From assembly GCA_023443765.1 (NCBI GenBank), contig JAEZTA010000025.1, forward strand, positions 1 through 54,059: DNA of 54,059 nucleotides, given 5' to 3'. Below the pieces are notes generated by a model. It had not been told where the DNA came from. It saw nothing but the letters and a program-made list of their open reading frames with translations, and did not search any database. The position numbers and the translations under genes were made by a program. Positions 1 to 9,029 of the stretch are shown one piece after another (within the stretch, counting starts at the first letter, position 1; every line of letters starts with the position of its first letter). The DNA is from Bacteroidota bacterium (lineage in GTDB: Bacteria; Bacteroidota; Bacteroidia; Bacteroidales; Rikenellaceae).

Positions 1-2
1 AC

Positions 3-1271
3 GCCCTGCCCAAAACCATCACCAACGACTTCTACGGGGCCAAGCCCACGCAGGCCGCAGCGCTGGCCATACGCGCCCGCCTGCTGCTCTACGCAGCCAG
101 CCCGCTGTTCAACTCGCCGGACAACTACGCCAACCTGAGGGAGTTCTACACCCTTTCCAACCGGGATGGCAAACGGCTCTTCCCGCAGAATTACGACGAA
201 ACGAAATGGAAGCGCGCAGCCGATGCGGCGAAACTGCTCATCGAGACCCAGACGCAGCACGAACTGGTAGGCGCCACGGCCGAAGGCATGCCCAACACCT
301 TCGCCGAAGCCTACAAATACTACCGTTCGGTCTTCACCGAGCCGATGAACAAAGAGGTGCTTTTCGCCCGCTCGCTGATGGTGTGGACCAACTGGACCGA
401 TTTCGACGAGTACCTGCAGACGGCCTGCCCCAAGCAGTACGGCGCCGGCGGCATGCAGGGCATCACGCAGAAACTCATCGACGCCTTCTACCTCGATGAC
501 GGCTCGGCGGCCGAAGAGGGCAACCCGCGCTACGACGAAACAGGATTCACGACCGGCCGCGACCAGATCACGCTCAACAAGCTCATCGCCAAGGACGACT
601 ACAAGATCGACGAGGTCTACAACATGTACCAGAACCGCGAGGCCCGTTTCTACGCTTCGGTCTTCTTCAACGGCCGCAAGTGGGAGTCGGAGAACGCCAA
701 GCTGAACGGCGTGGTGCAGCCCGCGGACTTCATGCTGGGCGGACTTTCGGGCGGCCCGGGCTATGTACCCGCCACCGGCGTCATGCCTTACAAGTACGTA
801 GCCACCGAGGACTACAAGGGTAAGACGCAGATCAAGCGCCCCATCCTGTTCCGCCTCGCGGAGGTCTACCTGAGCTATGCCGAGGCGCTCAACCAGTATG
901 CCCCGGGCGACCCCGACATCCTGAAATACCTGAACAAGGTGCGCAACCGCGCCGGACTGCCCAATTACGAGGAGGCATTCCCCGACAAAACCTCGCAGGA
1001 GGATCTGAAACAGGCCATCCTGCGGGAACGCATGATCGAGATGAACTGGGAGGGAACCCGCTACTTCGACACCCGCCGCCTGCTCATCGCCGAGACCGAA
1101 GACAACGGTCCGTTCTACGGCATGAACATCAACGGCGACAGCAAGACCACCTTCTACAAGCGGACGGTCTTCGAAAACCGGGTCTTCAAAAAGGCGTTCT
1201 ACCTCTACCCCATTCCCCAGGGTGAGATCGACGTAAACGAGAAACTGGTCCAGAATCCCTATTGGAAATAA
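3..1271 (+). CDS. SusD/RagB-family nutrient-binding lipoprotein, 5' end missing
   Basis: The reading frame is open from base 3 to the stop at 1271, so the gene begins before the window and the first ATG inside it (288) is not the start. SusD proteins sit on the outer membrane as lipoprotein lids over SusC channels and bind oligosaccharides. The C-terminal half carries the hallmarks of the family: the stretch RPILFRLAEVYLSYAEALNQ, then YLNKVRNRAGLP, then RERMIEMNWEGTRYFDTRR, and an ending in LVQNPYWK that is typical of SusD C-termini. About 422 residues are visible of a usual 500-650. The partner SusC should lie just upstream, outside the window. A surface glycan-binding protein follows after 13 bases, so it is part of the PUL 1 operon. 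Confidence 0.95.
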   Translation, partial: ALPKTITNDFYGAKPTQAAALAIRARLLLYAASPLFNSPDNYANLREFYTLSNRDGKRLFPQNYDETKWKRAADAAKLLIETQTQHELVGATAEGMPNTFAEAYKYYRSVFTEPMNKEVLFARSLMVWTNWTDFDEYLQTACPKQYGAGGMQGITQKLIDAFYLDDGSAAEEGNPRYDETGFTTGRDQITLNKLIAKDDYKIDEVYNMYQNREARFYASVFFNGRKWESENAKLNGVVQPADFMLGGLSGGPGYVPATGVMPYKYVATEDYKGKTQIKRPILFRLAEVYLSYAEALNQYAPGDPDILKYLNKVRNRAGLPNYEEAFPDKTSQEDLKQAILRERMIEMNWEGTRYFDTRRLLIAETEDNGPFYGMNINGDSKTTFYKRTVFENRVFKKAFYLYPIPQGEIDVNEKLVQNPYWK

Positions 1272-1284
1272 TGCAAAGCCAACT

Positions 1285-3063
1285 ATGAAACAGACGAAAT
1301 ATTTATTCCGATTCACGGCGCTGCTGCTCTGCGTATTCCTGGCGGCGGTGTCCTGCCGCAAAGACGACCCTTCGGTGCTGGAATACGAGGGTTTCACATT
1401 CACCCCTGAGCAGGAGAGCCTCTCGGTCGAAACCGGCTCTTCGGACATGATCGCAGGCAAACTGATCGCCGCCAACGGCCTGAACCTCATCCATATCAAA
1501 ACAGGCGCCTGGACCCCGGGCGGCCAGGTATCCGAACAGACCGTCGAGGTCTACGGATCGCCGAAAACCTACAATTTCTCCTTCGAAGTGGTCGTTCCCT
1601 ACGACGCTGCGCAGGACAACCAGGTGGAACTGGTTTTCGAGGACTACAAGGGTGAAAAACTCAGCCGGACGATCCCCGTCGCCGTCGGCAAGGACCAGAT
1701 TCCCCCGGAGGTGACGGTCAACAAGCCCGCTGCCGACGACAAGGTCTTCTCCCCCGAGGAGAAAGTTCCCTTCGACATTCGGGTGACGGACGAAAAACGG
1801 CTCGGCAAAGCGGTCCTCTCGTGCGAGGCGATCGGTTTTTCAAAAAACTACACCCCTGCCCGGCCCGACGACAAGTTCATCAACATCGCGGACGAACTGC
1901 TGATCCCCGACCTCGGCGACTACACGTTCCTGCTCGAAGCCTACGACGCACAGGGCAACCGCACCGTCCGGAACATCGAGGTACAGATCAAGGAGAGCAG
2001 CAAGCCAGCCATCATCAACCAGATGACCTCGCCCATCCTGGGCGTCGCAGGCGGCACGATGCCCTTCTCGTTCCGGGTTTCGACCGACATCGAGCACGTC
2101 ATCGCGGAAATCACCGTCAAAATCGCATCGGGCGACGTGACGGCCTCCCGGACCGTGACACCCAACCAGCAGGTTGTCGACCTGGAGAACTTCCTGGAGA
2201 TTCCCGCGTCGGCCGATGCCCACGACAACGACCTTGCAATCACCGTGACGGCCAAAAACAACATCGGCGAAAGTTCGCAGTGGAGCGGCATGTCGAGCAT
2301 CGTCAAGGGCATGTACGTCACCGGCAACGCCACGATCGGCAAGGACAACGCCGGTTACTCGATGCCTATGACGCAGACGGCGGGGTCCAACACATTCACC
2401 TTCAAGACCTACGCCGAATCCGCAGGCGACGGCGTGACCTTCTGGAGCGGCGCCGTCACCAAGGACGACCAGTACAAGCCGACCGCCAAGGGCCTCTTCT
2501 CGTGGGGCAAAGGCGCCGACGGCAAGGTAGCCATGGGCTCGGCGACACCCGTCGTCATTCCCGCCCGGGGGTACTACATCGTCACGATGGACCCCGTCGC
2601 CGGAACCTGCTCGATAGCCGCCGACACCAACGTCCCGGCCAACGGCAACCCCGTCTGGGCACAGGTCAACGACGCCAAGCGTTACCAGAACGGCGAATGG
2701 AAAACCCTCTCGTGGGCATGGACGCAGTTCGACCAGTTCCCCGACAACCCCCATCGCTACTACATCGACCTGAAAACGGCCGGAGGCAACGCCTGGGAGC
2801 GCACCGTGATCGGTCTCTCGGGACAGGGCGGATCGTCGGGCGTGATCTACGGCATCCCCACCGGCGGCGGATATAAATACGCTTTCGACGGATGGGCCAG
2901 CGGCCTTGAGATCAAGAGCGTCTGGAACGAAGCCGGCAAGCTCTCGGAGAAGGGCGAACTGCCCGTCGGCACGACCTTCCGCATGGTGGTCGACACCTAC
3001 CTGCTCCAGGTAGGCTGGGCCCCGATCGAAAAGTACGCCTACCCCGCCCCTGCGGCGCAGTAA
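1285..3063 (+). CDS. SusE-position surface glycan-binding lipoprotein (predicted)
   Basis: This 592-residue lipoprotein directly follows SusD, the usual place for a SusE/SusF-type surface glycan-binding protein. It starts with a lipoprotein signal (residues 1-24, ending AAVSC) followed by charged residues RKDDP. The body looks like consecutive beta-sandwich modules: a first domain around 30-140, Ig-like segments around 145-350 (one with PEVTVNKPAADDKVFSPEE), and a C-terminal part around 350-592 with the motif YVTGNATIGKDNAGYSM that resembles SusE/SusF-like binding modules. No catalytic motif is visible. The likely job is to hold the PUL 1 glycan at the cell surface for SusCD. Ligand specificity cannot be read from sequence. 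A hairpin terminator follows the stop codon. Confidence 0.75.
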   Translation: MKQTKYLFRFTALLLCVFLAAVSCRKDDPSVLEYEGFTFTPEQESLSVETGSSDMIAGKLIAANGLNLIHIKTGAWTPGGQVSEQTVEVYGSPKTYNFSFEVVVPYDAAQDNQVELVFEDYKGEKLSRTIPVAVGKDQIPPEVTVNKPAADDKVFSPEEKVPFDIRVTDEKRLGKAVLSCEAIGFSKNYTPARPDDKFINIADELLIPDLGDYTFLLEAYDAQGNRTVRNIEVQIKESSKPAIINQMTSPILGVAGGTMPFSFRVSTDIEHVIAEITVKIASGDVTASRTVTPNQQVVDLENFLEIPASADAHDNDLAITVTAKNNIGESSQWSGMSSIVKGMYVTGNATIGKDNAGYSMPMTQTAGSNTFTFKTYAESAGDGVTFWSGAVTKDDQYKPTAKGLFSWGKGADGKVAMGSATPVVIPARGYYIVTMDPVAGTCSIAADTNVPANGNPVWAQVNDAKRYQNGEWKTLSWAWTQFDQFPDNPHRYYIDLKTAGGNAWERTVIGLSGQGGSSGVIYGIPTGGGYKYAFDGWASGLEIKSVWNEAGKLSEKGELPVGTTFRMVVDTYLLQVGWAPIEKYAYPAPAAQ

Positions 3064-3076
3064 ACGCTGGTGGAAA

Positions 3077-3112
3077 GCAGCCTCCGCCGCTCGGTGCGGG
3101 GGCTGCCTTTTC
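3077..3112 (+). terminator. Hairpin terminator after the glycan-binding gene
   Basis: An 11-base left arm (3077-3087) pairs with 3096-3106 with one G-T wobble around an 8-base loop, and is followed by CTTTTCC. It sits 14 bases after the stop codon. It may reduce transcription into the enzyme genes downstream, a common way to express SusCD and binding proteins more than the enzymes. Further on, a small perfect 6-base inverted repeat (3169-3174 with 3181-3186) lies just before the next gene. Confidence 0.65.
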
Positions 3113-3200
3113 CCCGAAAACTTAGTAAACACAACCGGACAACGCAATTTCATCGACTCATAAACCCAAACCGGCATTTTCCGGTTGCAACCACCGAATT

Positions 3201-5384
3201 ATGAAAAAACCTATGTTGCTTACATTCCTGATTCCGCTGCTGTTCGCCTGCAGCAGCGACAAGGGCGGCGAACCCTACATTCCACCCGTAAACCCGCCGG
3301 AGCCCGATACGAAAAAGCAGATCATGTTCCAGATCGACGAGGGCATGAACGGCGAACTGATCATGCTCTACAAGGACGACCTGCATGCGCTCGACGCAGC
3401 CCTTGAAAACATCTGCGACGCTATTTCGCCGCTTCAGGCCAAATACGCCGTCTCGGTCAACATCTACCCGACGTGGCTCTACAAGGAGAGCGGCTACGGC
3501 AGCGGTTCTGCCGCAGTCGGCGTCAACCGGCTCGACCCGGCCCTACTCCACGTCTTCGACTACCTGAAGCGCAGGAACATCGGCATCTACCTCGAACTCT
3601 ACTCCTCGGGCATCTACACCAGTCAGAACGGCGAAGTCGGCAACCAGCCGCTCGTCAAAGAACGCTACGGCAAGCAGAAGATCGTGAAGGGAATTCCGCT
3701 CGACCTGGACTGCCTGGAGGATGTCTTCGAAAAATACGACATCGTGAAAGGCGTGCGGTTCCATGAGCTGATCGGGACCCACGAAATCGGTCTCAACGGC
3801 AATCCCCACGGATTTACCGTCGACTTCGATTTCCTCACCGAGGTCGCCGCGGTCTGCAAGAAGCACGACCGGCGGCTGGTCTGGGGCGACCACTCGTGGT
3901 TCCTCGCCTACACCGAGCCGGGTAAATACGGCATGTGGCTCGAACACCTGCGCAAGGCGTGCGAAACCCTCGGCGACAACATCACGGTCAATTACAGCAA
4001 CAACGGCTGGGGCGGCCAGCAGTATTCGCTGCAATACACTTACAACATGGCCAACTTCTGCAACAACAACCGCTGGGGTTACAGCGTGCAGAGCTGGTGG
4101 TGGCAGGAGAAAGACGCCCAGGCCCTTCCCAAATGGGAAAACGGCGACACCCGCTGGTACGGCGACGCCTATTTCGACATGCCCGCCGAACTGATGGCGG
4201 CCTTCACGCTCGAAACGTTCCGCCGCGGCGGCGACCTGGTCCAGTACGAACCCGCGGTCTACGCCTTCAACTTCTACCACCCCGGGTCGAAGACCGAAGA
4301 CCGCATCGGCCAATATGAGCAGACGCCCGACTATTCGGGCCGCATGACCACCAAACGGCTCATCGACATCCTGCTGCGCTACGACACCGACCGCAATGCC
4401 TTCCCCTCGATGAACCCGGCGGATTACTATGCCGCCACCCAGTCGGAGATGATGGGCAACAGCTGGCACGGGAAGCCCAAAACCTACAACCAGACCACCA
4501 TCACGGCGCTGGGCGACCGCGTAAAGGTCTTCGACACCTATTGCAGCGCCCCCGGAACGTGGTACAACTGCGACGACAACCGCTACCTGAGCTATGTGTT
4601 CTCGGGCAATGTCGTCGACGCCGTACGGGCCAAAACCGACTTCCGGCTGATCGACGAAGTGCTCGTCGTCAAGAAGGCAGGCAACCTGCAGGCCGCATTC
4701 TACAACCACATGAGCGCCTACTACGTTAATTGCGACAACCTCGTGGCGTCGAACTCCGACGGCGATTTCGCCGGGCTGGTTTCGCTGAACCTCAAGCGTA
4801 ACTACCCGGGGCGGAACAGCGCTTTCTTCGGCGATCCCGACGAGATCGTGGTGGCCCGCACCAACGGGCAGCAGGTCCGGTTCACGGTCTACGAAAAGAC
4901 CTTCGAAAACAACGGCGCCACCCGCCGCAACTTCAAATACACGGTTGACAACGCCCTTACGGCGCAGGTCAACACCCAGTTGGGAAACGTCGCAGCGGCC
5001 GACTTCATCGCCCTGCTGGGCATGCGGTCGCGGAACTTCCTCTACCAGGACAACACCCGTCCCGAGGACAACCTGCTGCTCGCCACACGGACCCCGGCGG
5101 GCAAGGTGCTCGTCAGCGGCGAAATCCGCGGCGAGGTGGCGAACATCCCCATCTCCAAGACGCTCGACACCGACGCTTCGGCGATCCGCGACATCAAGTG
5201 CGCCGACGCCGACCTGAACTATGTCGACGAACTCGCCGTACTGAAAACCGACGGCACGGTGGATTTCTTCGAGTGCAAGGTGAATTCGGGCTACGATTTC
5301 GTCCGGCATTCGAGCCTCACGGGCCTCGGCAGCAACGTGCGCAAGATACTGGCAACCCGTTGGACAACCTATTATAAGGAATAG
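3201..5384 (+). CDS. Putative glycoside hydrolase-like lipoprotein with FG-GAP-like C-terminal repeats, family unassigned
   Basis: A 727-residue lipoprotein (signal ending LLFACSSDKGG, Cys 16). Residues ~35-400 read like a TIM-barrel hydrolase: alternating strands such as YAVSVNIYPTWLY, IGIYLELYSSG, VKGVRFHELIGTHE, RRLVWGDHSW and ITVNYSNNGWGG, with Glu and Asp at strand ends and a Trp-rich segment (SVQSWWWQEKD). The layout recalls GH98-like barrels, but I cannot assign it to that family. Residues ~440-720 contain repeated short blocks such as GDPDEIVVARTNGQ and DLNYVDELAVLKTDG, like FG-GAP/VCBS propeller blades, perhaps a binding domain. It ends with TAG two bases before the GH92 gene, so the two are probably co-translated. 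Role: cleavage or binding of the PUL 1 glycan, inferred from context. Confidence 0.6.
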   Translation: MKKPMLLTFLIPLLFACSSDKGGEPYIPPVNPPEPDTKKQIMFQIDEGMNGELIMLYKDDLHALDAALENICDAISPLQAKYAVSVNIYPTWLYKESGYGSGSAAVGVNRLDPALLHVFDYLKRRNIGIYLELYSSGIYTSQNGEVGNQPLVKERYGKQKIVKGIPLDLDCLEDVFEKYDIVKGVRFHELIGTHEIGLNGNPHGFTVDFDFLTEVAAVCKKHDRRLVWGDHSWFLAYTEPGKYGMWLEHLRKACETLGDNITVNYSNNGWGGQQYSLQYTYNMANFCNNNRWGYSVQSWWWQEKDAQALPKWENGDTRWYGDAYFDMPAELMAAFTLETFRRGGDLVQYEPAVYAFNFYHPGSKTEDRIGQYEQTPDYSGRMTTKRLIDILLRYDTDRNAFPSMNPADYYAATQSEMMGNSWHGKPKTYNQTTITALGDRVKVFDTYCSAPGTWYNCDDNRYLSYVFSGNVVDAVRAKTDFRLIDEVLVVKKAGNLQAAFYNHMSAYYVNCDNLVASNSDGDFAGLVSLNLKRNYPGRNSAFFGDPDEIVVARTNGQQVRFTVYEKTFENNGATRRNFKYTVDNALTAQVNTQLGNVAAADFIALLGMRSRNFLYQDNTRPEDNLLLATRTPAGKVLVSGEIRGEVANIPISKTLDTDASAIRDIKCADADLNYVDELAVLKTDGTVDFFECKVNSGYDFVRHSSLTGLGSNVRKILATRWTTYYKE

Positions 5385-5386
5385 CC

Positions 5387-7573
5387 ATGAAAACGACATA
5401 CGGGTTCCTTTTCCTCGCGCTGCTCTGCGGCGCGCCCGGCCTCTGCGCGCAAAAGCAGCCGCTCGACTACGTGAACATGATGGTCGGCACGACGGGCCGG
5501 CACCGCACCGAATACGGCGGAACCACCCCGGCCGTGAGCGAGCCGTTCGGCATGACGCAATGGTGCGCCGCCACCCGCCTCAACGGAATTTCGCGCACGA
5601 TGTACCACTACAACGACGACCGCCTGATCGGCTTCATGGCCACGCACCAGCCGGCCATCTGGATGGGCGACTACGGTTTCCTGACGCTGATGCCCCAGAC
5701 CGGGACGCTGAAAATCACCCCCGAACAGCGCGGTGCGGCACTCGACCACGCCGCCGAACGGGCGACTCCCTACGCCTATGGTATCACTTACAACGACGGC
5801 GGCGCGGGGAACCTCGACGTTGAGTTCACCGCCACTTCGCGCTGCTCGTTCTTCCGGGTAGCCTATCCCGCCGGGGAGAAGGCATTGCTCTTCCTTGAAG
5901 CCGGACGCGAAAAGGAGGGCGGTTCGATCGAGATCGACCCCGTGAACAACGAAATCCGCATCTGCAACCGGGAACGGCACGACAGCCACCTGGGGCCGCG
6001 GCTCTACAACCTCAAAGGGTGCTATGTGCTCCGCTTCTCGCAGCCCTTCGCGGCCTGCGGCACGTGGAACGGCACGACCGTCGATGCCGGCAGTCGCCGC
6101 GCATGCGGCGCTTCCGCAGGGGGTTACGTCGAATTCGCCCCGGGAACCGAACTGGTGGAAATCCGCATCGGATCGTCGTTCATCGACTTCGAACAGGCCG
6201 CGGAGAACCTCGACCGCGAGATTCCCGCCGGGGAGTCGTTCGCCGCGGTGCGCGACCGCGTTCGGGACCAGTGGGCGCGGGCGTTGGAGAAAGTCACGCT
6301 CAAAGGGGCTTCGGAGGAGGACATGCACATCTTCTACACGGCCTTTTTCCGTACGCTGCAATACCCCCGCGAGTTCTCCGAATACGGCCGCTATTACAGC
6401 GCCTTCGACGATCAGGTCCACGACGGCATATCGTACAACGCCTATTCGCTCTGGGACACCTTCCGGGCCCAGCACCCCTGGCTGCTGCTCATGGCGCCGG
6501 AACGCATCGGCGGCATGATCACGGCGCTGGTGCAGATGTACCGCGAGGGCGGCTGGATTCCCAAGTGGCCCAACCCCTCCTACACCAACATCATGATCGG
6601 CACGCACGGCGACGCAGTCATCGCCGACGCCTATGTCAACGGCTACCGCGACTACGATGTCGAAGAGGCTTACCGCGCCATCCGCAAAAACGCCTTCACA
6701 CCGCCCGACAACGACGAGCAGTACCGCTGGGGCGACCGCCATTTCTGGAACGGATGTTACGAGGCGCGCGGCGGACTCACCAACTACCTGCGGCAGGGCT
6801 TCGTCGCCTCGGACAAGGCCAACGAATCGGTGGCCCGGACGCTCGAATTCGCCCTCGACGACTATTGCATCGCCCGGATGGCCGAAGGGCTGGGGCACAC
6901 CGAAGACGCTGAAATCCTGATGCAGCGCGCCCAAAACTACCGCAGGCTGTACGACCCTGAGACGGGCTTTTTCCGCGCCCGCCGCTCCAACGGGGAGTGG
7001 GACCACGGCAACGAAGGGTTCACCGAAGGCGCCAACTGGACCTACCGTTTCTGCGTGATGCAGGACCCCGAAGGGATGATCGGGCTGATGGGCGGCCCCG
7101 AGGCCTTCATGCGCGAACTGGACCGGAATTTCGACGAGGGACACTACCGCCATGACAACGAGCCGGGCCACCACTACGCTTATCTCTACAACCACTGCGG
7201 ACGCCTGGACAAGACCCAGCAGCGCATCCCGGGAATCCTTGCCGCAAACTACAAAAACCGGCCCGACGGGCTGAGCGGCAACGACGACTGCGGGCAGATG
7301 TCGGCCTGGTATCTCTTCAGTTCGCTCGGATTCTACCCCCTCACGCCCGCCTCGGGCGAATATGCGCTGGGCATTCCCCGCTTCACGGAAGCAACGCTTG
7401 AACTCCCCAACGGCAAACGACTCACCGTCAAAGCCAAAGACCTGCACAAACAGGCGACGCTGACCCGTGTGCTCTTCAACGGCCGCGAACTCGAAACGCC
7501 GTTCGTGAAGGTCAGCGACATCCTCGGGGGCGGGACGCTCGAATTCCTGCCGGCCAAAACCGCCAAACGATAA
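5387..7573 (+). CDS. GH92 alpha-mannosidase, secreted
   Basis: A 728-residue protein of normal GH92 length with a signal peptide ending LCAQ (residues 1-21). Family marks: the opening DYVNMMVGTTG, the PFGM motif, THQPAIWMGDYG, EGANWTYRF (Glu 547, the likely general acid by family comparison), DNEPGHHYAYLYNH (from residue 590), and NDDCGQMSAWYLFSSLGFYP (Asp 633/634 region, catalytic base area). GH92 enzymes are calcium-dependent exo-acting alpha-mannosidases that act on N-glycans, yeast mannan or related glycans. The general base pair should be checked because the residue just before the two Asp is Asn. Together with the GH35 enzyme this suggests a mannose- and galactose-containing host-type glycan. 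Linkage specificity cannot be told. Confidence 0.95.
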   Translation: MKTTYGFLFLALLCGAPGLCAQKQPLDYVNMMVGTTGRHRTEYGGTTPAVSEPFGMTQWCAATRLNGISRTMYHYNDDRLIGFMATHQPAIWMGDYGFLTLMPQTGTLKITPEQRGAALDHAAERATPYAYGITYNDGGAGNLDVEFTATSRCSFFRVAYPAGEKALLFLEAGREKEGGSIEIDPVNNEIRICNRERHDSHLGPRLYNLKGCYVLRFSQPFAACGTWNGTTVDAGSRRACGASAGGYVEFAPGTELVEIRIGSSFIDFEQAAENLDREIPAGESFAAVRDRVRDQWARALEKVTLKGASEEDMHIFYTAFFRTLQYPREFSEYGRYYSAFDDQVHDGISYNAYSLWDTFRAQHPWLLLMAPERIGGMITALVQMYREGGWIPKWPNPSYTNIMIGTHGDAVIADAYVNGYRDYDVEEAYRAIRKNAFTPPDNDEQYRWGDRHFWNGCYEARGGLTNYLRQGFVASDKANESVARTLEFALDDYCIARMAEGLGHTEDAEILMQRAQNYRRLYDPETGFFRARRSNGEWDHGNEGFTEGANWTYRFCVMQDPEGMIGLMGGPEAFMRELDRNFDEGHYRHDNEPGHHYAYLYNHCGRLDKTQQRIPGILAANYKNRPDGLSGNDDCGQMSAWYLFSSLGFYPLTPASGEYALGIPRFTEATLELPNGKRLTVKAKDLHKQATLTRVLFNGRELETPFVKVSDILGGGTLEFLPAKTAKR

Positions 7574-7578
7574 GCCCT

Positions 7579-9012
7579 ATGGACAGACGCTCTTTCCTGA
7601 AGCTCATCGGCGCCGGGACGGCCGCCGGGGCGCTCAATCCGCTCCAACTGGCCGCATGCAGCGGTGCGAAAGACTCCGCCGGAACCCGTTTCCGGCAACT
7701 GGACCCGCTCGCGTTCGATGTCGCCGTCGTAGGTGCGGGCGCGGCGGGCATACCGGCGGCAATCGCCGCGGCGCGCGGCGGGGCACGGGTCGTACTCATC
7801 GAGGAGGACACGGTTCCCGGCGGCGCCCCGGTCGACATGTACGTGACGTTCATCTGCGGCGATCCGCGCGTGGGCATCTTCAACGACATGATGCAGGAAC
7901 TCAACCGCCGCTACCCGCTCAAAGGCGCACCCGTCCCGGGATTCGGCAAATACGGCTGGACGGGAAACTACCACTTCTGGCTTCCGTCGGCCTTCCAGAC
8001 CGTCGTCTGCGAGATGCTCGCCCGCGAAAAGAACATCACGCTGATGTGCGGCGCAACGGTCGTCGACACCCTCACCCGCGATGCCGGAAACCGGACCCGG
8101 GTGGAGGGCGTGCGGATCCTGCGGGGCTACAATACGTTGCAGGACATCCGGGCCAAAATCACCGTCGACGCCACCGGCACGGGGCTGGTCGCCGCACAGG
8201 CGGGCTGCGAATTCATGTACGGACGCGAAGCCCGTTCGGATTACGGCGAAAGCATCGGCATCGAGAAGGGCGACAGCCAGCCGCAGCACTGCACCCTGAT
8301 GTACATCACCCAGCGCCTGCGCCGCAACGCACGGCTGCCGTTCGACAAAATCCCCCGCTGGGACGCACTCGAAGCCGACTTCCGCTGGATCGACTCGAAG
8401 GACGACCCGCAGGCCATGGAACAGCGCGACGCCGGCATCTTCCTGCGCTGGGGCCAGTCGGTCGTATGCCCCGATACGCTCGACTCGGTGGCCATCGCCG
8501 GGGCGCACAGCGAAATCCTCCAAAAAATCCGGCCCGAACTCGACGCGCTTCACAACGCCGGGTTCGCCGTGCACCTCGCGCCGAAACTCGGCGTGCGCGA
8601 ATGCCGGCGCATCAAGGGCGAGACGGTCATCACCTACGACCACATCGCCCAGGGGACGATGCCCGACGACAAAATCGCCGATGCCCGCTACTCGATCGAC
8701 TCCTGGGGGCTGAAAGACCTGCCCGTGCACCTCAAGCAGGTTCCGCCCTACGGCATCCCCTACCGGGCGGTCGTTCCGCTGGCCACCGAAGGGCTGCTGC
8801 TCGCCGGACGCATCATCAGCGGCACGCACATCGCGGCCAGTTCCTACCGCGTACAACCTATCTGCGCCGCCATCGGCGAAGCGGTGGGCACGGCGGCGGC
8901 CATGCTCGCCGCGAAGGAGATTCCCGTGCGGGACATCGACCTGAGGCTGTTGCAGGCCTCGTTGGACGGCAAAGGGCTGTTCGACGTTTACAAAAATTCC
9001 GATAACCTCTAA
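7579..9012 (+). CDS. Exported FAD-dependent oxidoreductase
   Basis: A 477-residue flavoprotein. The N-terminus MDRRSFLKLIGAGTAAGAL has the twin-arginine style R-R-S-F-L-K motif and then AACSG, so it is probably exported folded with its FAD and perhaps lipid-anchored. The dinucleotide-binding motif GAGAAG is at residues 52-57, followed by a Glu-rich end of the second strand (VVLIEED), as in the FAD_oxidored (PF12831) group. The C-terminal GRIISGTHIAASSYRV with a Gly/Ala-rich helix is typical of the group's second FAD-contacting part. The substrate is unknown. It lies 5 bases after GH92 and 17 bases before GH35, so it is part of the same transcript and may oxidise a sugar released by them; that role is inference. 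Confidence 0.85.
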   Translation: MDRRSFLKLIGAGTAAGALNPLQLAACSGAKDSAGTRFRQLDPLAFDVAVVGAGAAGIPAAIAAARGGARVVLIEEDTVPGGAPVDMYVTFICGDPRVGIFNDMMQELNRRYPLKGAPVPGFGKYGWTGNYHFWLPSAFQTVVCEMLAREKNITLMCGATVVDTLTRDAGNRTRVEGVRILRGYNTLQDIRAKITVDATGTGLVAAQAGCEFMYGREARSDYGESIGIEKGDSQPQHCTLMYITQRLRRNARLPFDKIPRWDALEADFRWIDSKDDPQAMEQRDAGIFLRWGQSVVCPDTLDSVAIAGAHSEILQKIRPELDALHNAGFAVHLAPKLGVRECRRIKGETVITYDHIAQGTMPDDKIADARYSIDSWGLKDLPVHLKQVPPYGIPYRAVVPLATEGLLLAGRIISGTHIAASSYRVQPICAAIGEAVGTAAAMLAAKEIPVRDIDLRLLQASLDGKGLFDVYKNSDNL

Positions 9013-9029
9013 AAAAACGAACCCAATTT

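Noticed and set aside
3169..3186. Small inverted repeat AACCGG/CCGGTT before the 3201 gene as an operator
   Set aside because: Six-base repeats of this kind arise often by chance in GC-rich DNA, and no promoter element is seen next to it.
1840..7447. Long minus-strand frames opposite PUL 1 genes (1840-3177, 3543-5399, 5372-7447)
   Set aside because: They mirror the codon positions of the plus-strand genes, lack signal peptides and domains, and overlap well supported genes along their full length.
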